A DNA stretch of 64,000 nt from an uncultured Draconibacterium sp. (GTDB taxonomy: Bacteria > Bacteroidota > Bacteroidia > Bacteroidales > Prolixibacteraceae). The stretch lies in the NCBI GenBank assembly GCA_947492175.1, contig CANLMQ010000006.1, positions 140,784 through 204,783 of the forward strand. The letters are read 5' to 3'. How positions within the stretch are numbered: position 1 is the stretch's first letter; every line of letters starts with the position of its first letter. Under the pieces are notes generated by a model, which was not told where the DNA came from, made no database searches, and saw nothing but the letters and a program-made list of their open reading frames with translations. The position numbers were made by a program, and so were the translations under genes. Positions 34,433 to 42,091 of this stretch are shown in pieces.

Positions 34433-35415
34433 CAAGGTATTTCACAATCATATTGCTTATTACCTTTCTCGCATTTCAAAGTGTTGCGCAACAACCTTTT
34501 AAACGCACACTTAAATTAATGGGAAGCCGCTTTGACATAACGGTTGTGGCGAATAATGAAAGTGAGGCAAACCAATTCATTTATCTGGCTGTTGCCGAAA
34601 TTTCGCGCATAGAAAAACTCATTTCTTCGTGGGATGCCAATTCTGAAACATCAAAAATAAATGCCAATGCAGGAATTAAGCCAGTTAGAATTTCGCCGGA
34701 ACTTTTTCACCTAATCGAACGTGCCATCGGAATCTCAAAATTAACCGACGGGGCTTTTGATATTAGTTATGCATCGATGGACAAAATCTGGAAGTTCGAT
34801 GGCAGCATGACAAAAATGCCATCGGAAGAAACCATAAAAGCATCGGTAGCCAGAGTGGGATTTAATAATATTGAGTTGGACAAAAATGCTTCAAGTGTTT
34901 TTCTTAAAAAAGTGGGAATGAAGATTGGTTTTGGTGCCATTGGCAAAGGTTATGCGGCCGACAAAGCCAAAGCTTTGTTAATGAAGGATGGAGTTTCAGC
35001 CGGAATAATTAATGCATCGGGCGACATGAATACCTGGGGAAAACAACCCGATGGTGAATATTGGAAAGTAGCCATTACCAATCCTATGAACAAGAACAAG
35101 GCTTTTGCCTTGTTACCCTTAAAAGAAGGTGCAGTGGTTACATCGGGAAACTACGAGAAGTATGTAAATTTTAACGGGAAACGTTATACTCACATTATTG
35201 ACCCGCGAACCGGTTACCCTGCAAGTGGAATTATAAGCGTAACTGTTTTTGCACCACAGGCCGAACTCGCCGACGCCCTGGCAACTTCAATCTTTGTTAT
35301 GGGTATTGATGTGGGTTTAGACCGAATTAATCAACTACCTAAAACAGAATGTATCATCATCGACGATAAAGGAAAGATCTATAAATCAGAAAATATTGAA
35401 ATAAAACCAGAATGA
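34429..35415 (+). CDS. apbE: ApbE-family FAD:protein FMN transferase
   Basis: A 328-residue protein with signal sequence (cut near SVAQQ). The family motifs are visible: MGSRFDITV at the start of the domain, FGAIGKGYAADKA (about 165-177), NASGDMNTWG (about 197-206), TSGNYEKYV, and RYTHIIDPRTGYP with DALATSIFV near the C-terminus. The enzyme transfers FMN from FAD to a Thr/Ser of a target protein, needs Mg2+, and acts outside the inner membrane. It overlaps both neighbours by 4 nt. Its target here is unclear: no Rnf/Nqr subunit is nearby, and the DUF4266 lipoprotein in the same operon has only a partial SGA-type match to the modification motif. Confidence 0.95.
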   Translation: MTRYFTIILLITFLAFQSVAQQPFKRTLKLMGSRFDITVVANNESEANQFIYLAVAEISRIEKLISSWDANSETSKINANAGIKPVRISPELFHLIERAIGISKLTDGAFDISYASMDKIWKFDGSMTKMPSEETIKASVARVGFNNIELDKNASSVFLKKVGMKIGFGAIGKGYAADKAKALLMKDGVSAGIINASGDMNTWGKQPDGEYWKVAITNPMNKNKAFALLPLKEGAVVTSGNYEKYVNFNGKRYTHIIDPRTGYPASGIISVTVFAPQAELADALATSIFVMGIDVGLDRINQLPKTECIIIDDKGKIYKSENIEIKPE

Positions 35416-35627
35416 AAAAAAGATTATTTGTATTAGCAGCGCTTGGGTTGCTTTTATTTAGTTCGTGCACCGTATTGCATGAGTACGAAAAAGTGAATAT
35501 AAACGACAAAGACATGGCCCTTAGCGATAGACACATCGACAAATTCCAAACTACTTTTCAATCGTATCGCGAAGCTGCATCGGGAGCAAATGGTGGAAAA
35601 ACCGGTGGCGGCTGCGGTTGTAATTAA
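35412..35627 (+). CDS. DUF4266 small lipoprotein
   Basis: A 71-residue lipoprotein (lipobox LFSSC, Cys19). The conserved features of DUF4266 are present: LHEYEKVNINDKDMAL, then FQTTFQSYREAASGANGG, and the glycine/cysteine tail GGGCGCN. It sits in the apbE operon, overlapping apbE by 4 nt and 11 nt before DUF3570. The SGAN sequence recalls part of the ApbE target motif (D-x-x-S/T-G-A-T), but the Asp is Glu and the order is incomplete. The terminal CGC could bind metal or pair with the thioredoxin partner. Function is unknown. Confidence 0.88.
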   Translation: MKKRLFVLAALGLLLFSSCTVLHEYEKVNINDKDMALSDRHIDKFQTTFQSYREAASGANGGKTGGGCGCN

Positions 35628-35638
35628 ACAAGAAACAA

Positions 35639-36958
35639 ATGAGAATTTTTATAGCAATACTACTGGGATTTTCTGTAACTGTTACCAAAGCACAAGAAAG
35701 TCCAAAAGATGAATCGGGCAGCTACAAAAAACGGGTGCTGGAAAACACTGAAATTGACGTGCTGCTTAATTATTACTCGCAGGATGGCGAAAACGCTGCA
35801 GTATCGGGAGGAAAAGGAACGGAAGAACTAACTGACTTTTCTCCCTCAATTGTTGTTTCAATTCCGTTAAACGACGATGATGTACTCTCCATTAGCGGAA
35901 ACATTTCAGCCTACACATCTGCATCATCCAGTAATATCGATCCCTTCGACGGTAATCAACCGGCCAATCCGTTTGTTGCCAGCAGCGGGGCATCGAAATC
36001 TGATGTCTGGTCAAATGTAATTGGAACGTACAGCCACAGCTCCGACGACCGCAACCAAATCTGGTCGGCAAACTTATCGGTGTCAAACGAATTCGATTAC
36101 AATTCGGTTGGATTTGGAGGCAGCTACACCCACCTGTTTAACGAAAAGAATACTGAAATAAGCTTTCACGGAAATGTTTATATCGACACCTGGAGAATAA
36201 TCTATCCGCGAGAATTAAGGCCTTTTGAAACAGGTGGCGACGGACTGAATGATTTTTTGTTTGGAAAAAATGAAATTACCGGAAATACAAATTACAATCC
36301 TGTATTTAACGAGCTCAGCGACAAAGGCAGAAACTCCTACTCTGCCGGCCTAAATGTTTCACAGGTATTATCAGAGCGTTTGCAGGGAATGCTTTCTGCC
36401 GATGTAATTATGCAAAACGGACAGTTATCAACACCTTTTCACCGCGTATATTTCAGCGATTATGCAGACTCATTTATCGATAATTTTCATTTGGCCGATG
36501 ATATTGAACGCTTGCCCGATTCCCGGTTAAAAATTGCAGTTGGCGGCAGGTTGAATTATTTTGTGAACGAATGGATTTCCGTACGGACTTATTACCGCTA
36601 CTATACCGACGATTGGGGAATTAATTCGAACACAGCCAGCATTGAACTGCCCGTAAAAATTACCGACAAGTTTACGCTTTACCCCTCGTACCGTTTTTAC
36701 AATCAGACTGCTGCCGACTATTTTGCCCCTTATAACACGCACCTGTCAACAGAAAAGTTTTATACCTCAGATTACGATTTGTCGGAGTTTAACGCTAACA
36801 ATTATGGTTTCGGAATAAGTTATACCGACATTTTTACTTCTGGCCATATTTGGAAATTCGGATTGAAAAGTATTGATTTAAAGTACAGCAATTATTCCCG
36901 TAATTCAGCTTTTAAAGCGTCAATTATTTCATTTGGGGTAAAATTTGTGATGGATTAA
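35639..36958 (+). CDS. DUF3570 outer-membrane beta-barrel-like protein
   Basis: A 439-residue protein with a short signal peptide (cut near TKAQE). Alternating aromatic/hydrophobic strands and a C-terminal SFGVKFVMD segment suggest a beta-barrel. DUF3570 family features are the early ENTEIDVLLNYYSQDGENAAV, the SPSIVVSIPL and the calcium-like VFNELSDKGRNSYSAGL region. It ends the thioredoxin-ApbE-DUF4266 operon. The gene set suggests an envelope redox system in which DUF3570 may form an outer-membrane pore or scaffold for flavinylated or cysteine-bearing partners; this is inference, since no member is characterised to my knowledge. Confidence 0.85.
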   Translation: MRIFIAILLGFSVTVTKAQESPKDESGSYKKRVLENTEIDVLLNYYSQDGENAAVSGGKGTEELTDFSPSIVVSIPLNDDDVLSISGNISAYTSASSSNIDPFDGNQPANPFVASSGASKSDVWSNVIGTYSHSSDDRNQIWSANLSVSNEFDYNSVGFGGSYTHLFNEKNTEISFHGNVYIDTWRIIYPRELRPFETGGDGLNDFLFGKNEITGNTNYNPVFNELSDKGRNSYSAGLNVSQVLSERLQGMLSADVIMQNGQLSTPFHRVYFSDYADSFIDNFHLADDIERLPDSRLKIAVGGRLNYFVNEWISVRTYYRYYTDDWGINSNTASIELPVKITDKFTLYPSYRFYNQTAADYFAPYNTHLSTEKFYTSDYDLSEFNANNYGFGISYTDIFTSGHIWKFGLKSIDLKYSNYSRNSAFKASIISFGVKFVMD

Positions 36959-37024
36959 TTACAATTTTGCCGGAGAATAAGTACATGAAATTCAGAATAC
37001 ACAAATAGCTGGTAAAAGGCAAAA

Positions 37025-37063
37025 AGTACAAACCTTTCAAATAATATCGGAAAGGTTTGTACT
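37025..37063. terminator. Bidirectional terminator-like hairpin
   Basis: A perfect 14-bp inverted repeat (arms 37025-37038 and 37050-37063, 11-nt loop) lies between the convergent DUF3570 gene and the OmpA-like gene. On the minus strand it is followed by TTTTTGCCTTTT, so it should end the OmpA transcript; it may also stop the DUF3570 operon. Confidence 0.8.
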
Positions 37064-37080
37064 CTAGTTGAATAAATATT

Positions 37081-37773
37081 TTAATCAAGCGTTCCCTGCT
37101 CTGCTTGTTCAATCATCGTTTCGTTAGCAGTAATAAAGACTTCAACCCGGCGGTTTTGACGACGGCCTTCTGCAGTTGAATTGTCGGCTACAGGCTGATC
37201 ATAAGCCATCCCTGTTGCAGTCATTCTGTTTCCCTGAATTCCATTTTGTGTTAAAAAATAGACTACAGATTGCGCCCTTTCCATTGATAAACGTTCATTT
37301 ATTTCCCGCGATCCGGTATTGTCGGTATGTCCGTAGATGGTTACATCGGTTTCAGGATTGTTTTTTAACGAACTGGCAAAATCGGTTAATGCTAATTTCG
37401 ATCCGGCACTTAAATCCGCCTTTCCTGTTGCAAATAAAATTCCACTGTCGAAGGTTACTTTAATTGCCTGCAGATTATTAACATCGGTTACGGTTTCTAC
37501 TTTAGCTCCCTCAATCTTTTCAAGTTCAGCTTTTTGCTTATCCATCTTTTTTCCTACCAGCACTCCTGCCGATGCACCAACAGCTGTACCTACTGCTGCA
37601 CCGATTGCTGCTCCTTTTCCCTTTCCAAACAATGCGCCAACTCCTGCTCCAACGGCAGCACCTCCACCTGCACCAAGCAATCCTCCTTTGGTGGTATTAT
37701 TCATACTTGCACATCCACCCATAATTATAGCCATGCTAACTATAACTGCAATAAAAACATTGGTTTTTTTCAT
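37081..37773 (-). CDS. OmpA-family lipoprotein with glycine-zipper domain
   Basis: A 230-residue lipoprotein (lipobox MGGC, Cys21). Residues 33-75 form a glycine-zipper region (GGGAAVGAGVGALFGKGKGAAIG pattern, split over several repeats). Residues about 105-220 are an OmpA C-terminal domain with DVTIYGHTDNTGSREINERL and NRRVEVFI, which bind the diaminopimelate of peptidoglycan. It therefore ties the outer membrane to the cell wall. It is a single gene ended by the hairpin at 37025-37063. Confidence 0.93.
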   Translation of the reverse strand: MKKTNVFIAVIVSMAIIMGGCASMNNTTKGGLLGAGGGAAVGAGVGALFGKGKGAAIGAAVGTAVGASAGVLVGKKMDKQKAELEKIEGAKVETVTDVNNLQAIKVTFDSGILFATGKADLSAGSKLALTDFASSLKNNPETDVTIYGHTDNTGSREINERLSMERAQSVVYFLTQNGIQGNRMTATGMAYDQPVADNSTAEGRRQNRRVEVFITANETMIEQAEQGTLD

Positions 37774-38138
37774 TTAATTATAATTTAAATTTTTCAGTAA
37801 TATTCAAGAACGGTCCGGCTTTTGCCATCAGTTAAGAAACTCGCTTATAATAACTTTCTTGTATGGAAATATCTTTATATGCTCGTTTCATTCTGTTTTT
37901 TTTATTAATACTTTTCTATAATACAATCATACACCAAACTATGTTCTCGCATAAATTAAAATTTAATTATGCATTGTAAGTTTGACTGTAGAAAGTAACT
38001 AGTTGGTAAGAACTTCGACAAGTACCAATCCAACTAATTCTCAGGAGAAACCTGGTTAATGAATAATTCTATCAAAAAAAAACCTCCTATCCGATAACGG
38101 ATAAGAGGTCTGTATAGTATGGTTTGATTAGATCAATT
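37774..38138. other. Intergenic region with terminator of the 2-oxoacid oxidoreductase operon
   Basis: No gene is seen. It holds the promoter region of the OmpA-like gene (AT-rich, no consensus I would defend) and, at 38074-38108, the terminator listed separately. Confidence 0.5.
38074..38108 (-). terminator. Rho-independent terminator after vor operon
   Basis: On the minus strand, hairpin arms 38108-38098 and 38093-38083 (11 bp, one mismatch, ATAA loop) are followed by nine T residues (38082-38074). It lies 31 nt after the stop of the gamma-subunit gene. Confidence 0.88.
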
Positions 38139-38690
38139 TTATACCACTTGTACTGCATCCACTATCTCCTGGCCTTTTTTTATAGCCTCAAGGTTAAGTG
38201 GAATAAGTTTGTGATAACGTTCAGGGAGAGATTTTTCCAATCCTTTTTCTACGTTATCAAGTGTAAGAATAGGACGTACTTTCAGGTAACTGCCAAATAC
38301 AATCATATTAAAAACCTTAGGGTTCCCCATTTCAACGGCAGTTTTTGTTCCTTCTACTTTATAAATATTAATATCAGTACGAGTAGGAGGAGTAACAATC
38401 CCATTGGGATCGTACAACAAGGTACCTCCCGTTTTAACAGATTTCTCAAACTTATCCATACTTTGTTGGTTCAGGATAATAGCTGTATCAAATTCCTGTA
38501 AAATAGGTGAACTGATACGGGTATCGCTAATTATAACCGTTACGTTGGCAGTACCTCCGCGCATTTCAGGTCCGTACGACGGAAACCAGGTTACTTCCTT
38601 GTCTTCCATAATACCAGAGTAAGCCAAAATTTTACCCATCGAAAGGACACCCTGTCCGCCAAATCCGGCAATTATCATTTCTTCTGTCAT
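38139..38690 (-). CDS. 2-oxoacid:ferredoxin oxidoreductase, gamma subunit (VOR/KOR type)
   Basis: A 183-residue protein with the gamma-subunit signature IIAGFGGQGVLSMGKIL at the N-terminus and VTWFPSYGPEMRGGTANVTV (about 34-53), which contacts coenzyme A and the TPP subunits. It is the last gene of the four-gene set delta (40708), alpha, beta, gamma, and lies 12 nt after beta. The complex oxidises a 2-oxoacid to acyl-CoA and CO2 with ferredoxin as electron acceptor, and can run in reverse. The substrate (branched-chain keto acids or 2-oxoglutarate) cannot be fixed by reading; the neighbouring amino-acid genes favour the VOR type. Confidence 0.92.
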   Translation of the reverse strand: MTEEMIIAGFGGQGVLSMGKILAYSGIMEDKEVTWFPSYGPEMRGGTANVTVIISDTRISSPILQEFDTAIILNQQSMDKFEKSVKTGGTLLYDPNGIVTPPTRTDINIYKVEGTKTAVEMGNPKVFNMIVFGSYLKVRPILTLDNVEKGLEKSLPERYHKLIPLNLEAIKKGQEIVDAVQVV

Positions 38691-38702
38691 AGCTTCAATT
38701 TT

Positions 38703-39521
38703 TTAATTTTCCGAATTTTCACCTTTAACACTATCTTTCATATCGCCCAGCGGATAATAAGGGATCATGTTTTCTGCCATCCAGTTGTTTGCAGCAACCG
38801 GAGTCATTTTCCAGCCCGAATTACAGGTAGAAACTACCTCAACAAACGAAGTTCCTTTTTTATCCAACACGTTCTGAATTGCTTTTTTTAACGAACGTTT
38901 CAACTTACGCGCTGCAGGTGCAGTATGCGCTGCCTGACGTGTTACATACGATGTTCCGGGCAGTTGTGCAATCAGGTTGGTAATTTTCATCGGGTATCCG
39001 TTCAAATCAACATTTCGGCCATAAGGCGTTGTTGCCGTAACCATACCTTCCAATGTGGTTGGTGCCATCTGACCACCAGTCATCCCGTAAATTCCGTTAT
39101 TTATAAATATCACAAGAATATTCTCTCCGCGATTACAAGCATGCATAATTTCGGCAGCACCAATTGATGCCAAATCACCGTCGCCCTGGTAAGTAAAAAC
39201 AAAGTTATCGGGATTGATACGTGCTACACCTGTTGCTACTGCAGGAGCACGTCCGTGAGCCGCTTCCTGCCAGTCAATATCGATATAATTATAAGCAAAC
39301 ACAGCACAGCCTACCGGTGCAATACCAACAGCTTTTTCCTGAATGCCCATTTCTTCAATTAACTCGGCCATTATTTTATGCACCACACCGTGGGTACATC
39401 CCGGGCAATAATGCATTACATCGTCGTTTAGTACAGTCGATTTACCGTAAACCAGATTTTCCGGTTTTATAATTTCATTTATATCCATAACTTCCGGTTT
39501 AGTAACTTCTTTTAACTCCAT
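38703..39521 (-). CDS. 2-oxoacid:ferredoxin oxidoreductase, beta subunit (TPP-binding)
   Basis: A 272-residue protein. HYCPGCTHGVVHKIM (about 37-51) is the beta-subunit N-terminal motif, and GDGDLASIGAAEIMHACNR (about 109-127) with NNGIYGMTGGQ is the thiamine diphosphate/Mg2+ site. The ATG at 39521 overlaps the end of the alpha gene by 23 nt; an alternative Met12 at 39488 would remove the overlap, and both leave the domain intact. It forms the catalytic core together with alpha. Confidence 0.92.
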   Translation of the reverse strand: MELKEVTKPEVMDINEIIKPENLVYGKSTVLNDDVMHYCPGCTHGVVHKIMAELIEEMGIQEKAVGIAPVGCAVFAYNYIDIDWQEAAHGRAPAVATGVARINPDNFVFTYQGDGDLASIGAAEIMHACNRGENILVIFINNGIYGMTGGQMAPTTLEGMVTATTPYGRNVDLNGYPMKITNLIAQLPGTSYVTRQAAHTAPAARKLKRSLKKAIQNVLDKKGTSFVEVVSTCNSGWKMTPVAANNWMAENMIPYYPLGDMKDSVKGENSEN

Positions 39522-40620
39522 AATTTAACTCCCACGAAAATTTATCTTCCAGTGCAGCAACTACTTCTGTTGGTGTTGGAATAATTCCTCCCATTCTTCC
39601 AAAGTGGTCTACCCGGGCATTACTTCCTGCTTCGTAAACAGCCAGTTTAATGTCTTCTACCATTTGTCCGGCACTCATTTCAATCGATAAAAATCCCTGT
39701 GCTTTACGAGCCAGTTCTTTAATTATCTTTTTCGGGAAAGGGTAAAGCGTAATTGGCCGTAACAATCCAACTTTTAATCCCTTGGCACGTGCAATTTCAA
39801 CTGCTTTCTGGCAAACTCTCGATGATGTACCAAAGGCTACCAGAACAAAGTCGGCATCGTCGCACTGAATGGCTTCGTAACGTACCTCTTCTTCCTCAAG
39901 TTTCCTGTATTTCTCCTGGAAACGAAGGTTATTGGCTTCCATAATATCAGAATCCATTTCGAGCGAGGTAACAATATTTTTCTTACGCGTTTTAGGTTTT
40001 CCAAGCGTAGCCCAATCTCCGCATAGTTCTTCTATTTCTTCTTTCGTTCTGCGTGGTTTGAAATCGGCCAATTCCACTTTTTCCATCATCTGACCAATTG
40101 CACCGTCCGCAAGAATCATGGCCGGATTACGGTATTTAAATGCCAATTCGAATCCTAAATCCACAAAATCGTTCATTTCCTGTACAGATGAAGGTGCCAG
40201 AACAATTAGTTTATAATCGCCATGACCGCCACCTTTTACCGTTTGAAAATAGTCGGCCTGCGATGGCTGGATGGTTCCCAACCCCGGGCCACCACGTTGA
40301 ATATTTACCAACAAACATGGTAATTCGGCTCCGGCAATGTACGAAATACCTTCGGCCATTAAACTCACTCCCGGACTCGAAGAGGATGTCATCACCTTTT
40401 TACCGCAACCTGCAGCACCATAAACCATGTTAATGGAAGCCACTTCGCTTTCTGCCTGAAGAACTACCATTCCGGTTTCGTTCCACGGCTGACGTGCCAT
40501 TAGTGTTTCCATCACTTCCGACTGAGGTGTTATGGGATAGCCAAAATAGCCGTCGCATCCGCAACGAATGGCAGCCTCGGCCAACACCTCGTTTCCTTTC
40601 ATTAATCTAACTTCTCCCAT
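39499..40620 (-). CDS. vorB: 2-oxoacid:ferredoxin oxidoreductase, alpha subunit (VorB-like)
   Basis: A 373-residue protein with the pyrimidine-binding domain signature RCGCDGYFGYPITPQSEV (about 17-34) and SSSSPGVSLMAEGISYIAGA (about 78-97). The C-terminal domain II carries VLVAFGTSSRVCQKAV and GLLRPITLYPFP. Its length and motifs match proteins annotated as 3-methyl-2-oxobutanoate dehydrogenase subunit VorB, though KorA proteins look alike. It lies 87 nt after the ferredoxin-type delta gene and overlaps the beta gene. Confidence 0.9.
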   Translation of the reverse strand: MGEVRLMKGNEVLAEAAIRCGCDGYFGYPITPQSEVMETLMARQPWNETGMVVLQAESEVASINMVYGAAGCGKKVMTSSSSPGVSLMAEGISYIAGAELPCLLVNIQRGGPGLGTIQPSQADYFQTVKGGGHGDYKLIVLAPSSVQEMNDFVDLGFELAFKYRNPAMILADGAIGQMMEKVELADFKPRRTKEEIEELCGDWATLGKPKTRKKNIVTSLEMDSDIMEANNLRFQEKYRKLEEEEVRYEAIQCDDADFVLVAFGTSSRVCQKAVEIARAKGLKVGLLRPITLYPFPKKIIKELARKAQGFLSIEMSAGQMVEDIKLAVYEAGSNARVDHFGRMGGIIPTPTEVVAALEDKFSWELNYGVKRSY

Positions 40621-40707
40621 ATTTTAATTTTTTATTGTCGATTGCTTATTTATTATTACAGCAGCAAGGCGTGCAATAATCAATAATGATTAATAAATAA
40701 AGAATGA

Positions 40708-40935
40708 TTAGCTTGCCTTAACGCGATAAATCGTTATACACGTATCAGGACAAACAACACCGCAATTTGCACAGCCTATACAAGCATCCGGGTCTTTCAT
40801 ATACGAATAATGATACCCTTTGCTGTTCACCTCTTTATGAAGCGCTAAAACATCGTGCGGACAAGCTTCAACACACAAGCTGCAACCTTTACAACCCTCT
40901 TTATCAACAACAACTGCTCCTTTTACCTTTGCCAT
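40708..40935 (-). CDS. 2-oxoacid:ferredoxin oxidoreductase, delta subunit (2 x [4Fe-4S] ferredoxin)
   Basis: I use the ATG at 40935, giving 75 residues (MAKVKGAVVVDKEGC); an upstream in-frame start at 40956 adds seven residues. Two classical cluster motifs are present, CKGCSLCVEACP and CIGCANCGVVCP, so the protein carries two [4Fe-4S] clusters that pass electrons from the TPP site to free ferredoxin. It is the first gene of the vor operon; the promoter with the Crp/Fnr-like site at 41106-41151 lies about 170 nt upstream. Confidence 0.93.
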   Translation of the reverse strand: MAKVKGAVVVDKEGCKGCSLCVEACPHDVLALHKEVNSKGYHYSYMKDPDACIGCANCGVVCPDTCITIYRVKAS

Positions 40936-41105
40936 ATTTAGTAGATTTTCTAACAAATTTAATAATCTGATCGAAGCAAAAAACCCATAAAAATCAGGTT
41001 CTAAAACTTTTATAATTAGCGGTTTGAGTTCTTTACAGAAAGAGGCTTTTTACTTTCAGATTCCAATTTTATCACATTAAATATTTTGAGATTTTTCTCT
41101 AAAAG

Positions 41106-41151
41106 CAAATATATTTTTTACAACATATAATGTGTGCAACTATTGTTGCGT
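41106..41151 (-). promoter_or_regulatory. Promoter with Crp/Fnr-like inverted repeat upstream of vor operon
   Basis: On the minus strand an inverted repeat ACGCAACAATAGTTGCAC (41151-41134, GCAAC-N4-GTTGC) lies exactly 20 nt upstream of TATATTTG (41113-41106), a perfect match to the Bacteroidota -7 element TAnnTTTG. The centre-to-centre distance of 33 nt fits a class II activator site near -41. The same spacing is found at nrfH and at the PepSY gene. Confidence 0.6.
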
Positions 41152-41240
41152 ATTGCAGACTATTGATTCAATGTAGTTGAAAAGTCGACATTCGTACGAT
41201 TTTCCACTCCTTTAAACAAAAGACATCAATAACATTTGGC

Positions 41241-41361
41241 GTTAATGAAGCTCCTCCCAACAAGGTGCGGGGAATTTATCAAATGAGATCCCTCATCTGT
41301 CACTCGGGATCAATTCGGCTAAATAATTTTGAATAACCAAATCATAGCCTCTCTGATTTAA
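41241..41361. repeat. Dispersed palindromic repeat, copy A
   Basis: This stretch shares several blocks, in the same order, with 60999-61187: TAATGAAnCTCCTC, GCGGGGAAT, ATGAGATCCCTC, CTCGGGATC, TTCGGCTAAATnATTTTGAA, and ATCATAGnCTCnCTGA. GATCCC and GGGATC can pair into a hairpin. It lies between the ferredoxin gene and the Crp-like gene. It looks like a short non-coding REP/MITE-type element. Confidence 0.7.
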
Positions 41362-41407
41362 GACCATTATTGATTTTGGGAATTAGCCTATAATATTTGA
41401 TTGTACT

Positions 41408-41974
41408 CTACAATTTATACAAAATTCGAGTGAGGATGTTTCGGTGGATACCGAGGTACGAAGCAATATGCTGGCGCTGTAATTTTTGTGCAAGATCAGG
41501 GTACTCTTCAAAAAATTTACGAATACGCTGCTCTGCATTCAGTGATTGAAATGAGTGAATACGATCCATGGCCTGAATATAACTTTCTTCGGCCAATATA
41601 CGTACCGTGCGTTCAAATTTATGACTCGTATCTAACAAGGTTTTAAATTCATCCTTTTCAATATAAATCATTTTCGAGTCTTCATAAGCACGAATAGCTT
41701 CAGAAGAATTTTTGCCTAGCACAAACCCACGGTGATTACTTACAATAAAATTATTGGGAGGGAAAAAAAATCGTGAAACCCATTCAGTTCCATTATCTGA
41801 AAGATAAGAAGCATACAAAAGACCATCGGTTAACAAGCCAATTTTATTGTTCTTTTCACCGTAATCGATAAACAATTCACCTTTTGACAGAACAACGGGT
41901 TCGTTTTTTAAATTAAAAACATCAATTAAGTCCAGCGTATGTTCAAATCGGGAAATTATTTTCTTCTGATCCAT
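41408..41974 (-). CDS. Crp/Fnr-family transcriptional regulator
   Basis: The ATG at 41974 starts a 188-residue protein (MDQKKIISRFEH); a longer frame from 42022 is less likely. Residues about 20-110 form a cyclic-nucleotide-binding-type beta-barrel (LSKGELFIDYGEKNNKIGLL), with no Fnr-type cysteine cluster. A helical region leads to the C-terminal helix-turn-helix (RQHIASYLGIHRNILTRIL, the last 20 residues). In the recognition helix the Crp Arg180 and Arg185 equivalents are Arg, but the Glu181 equivalent is Asn, so the half-site should differ from TGTGA. It is the last gene of the aromatic block, just upstream of vor, and is a candidate for binding the shared TGtAAC-N4-GTTaCA-like sites. Confidence 0.85.
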   Translation of the reverse strand: MDQKKIISRFEHTLDLIDVFNLKNEPVVLSKGELFIDYGEKNNKIGLLTDGLLYASYLSDNGTEWVSRFFFPPNNFIVSNHRGFVLGKNSSEAIRAYEDSKMIYIEKDEFKTLLDTSHKFERTVRILAEESYIQAMDRIHSFQSLNAEQRIRKFFEEYPDLAQKLQRQHIASYLGIHRNILTRILYKL

Positions 41975-42091
41975 AGTATACAGAATAATCAACTTTCCGG
42001 AACAGTAACATTTTAAAGGCAAATATCAAAGAGAGAAACCTGTTTTTTATTTGACCGGATTTCTCTCTTCTTTCAAAATGATACTTCAGGA

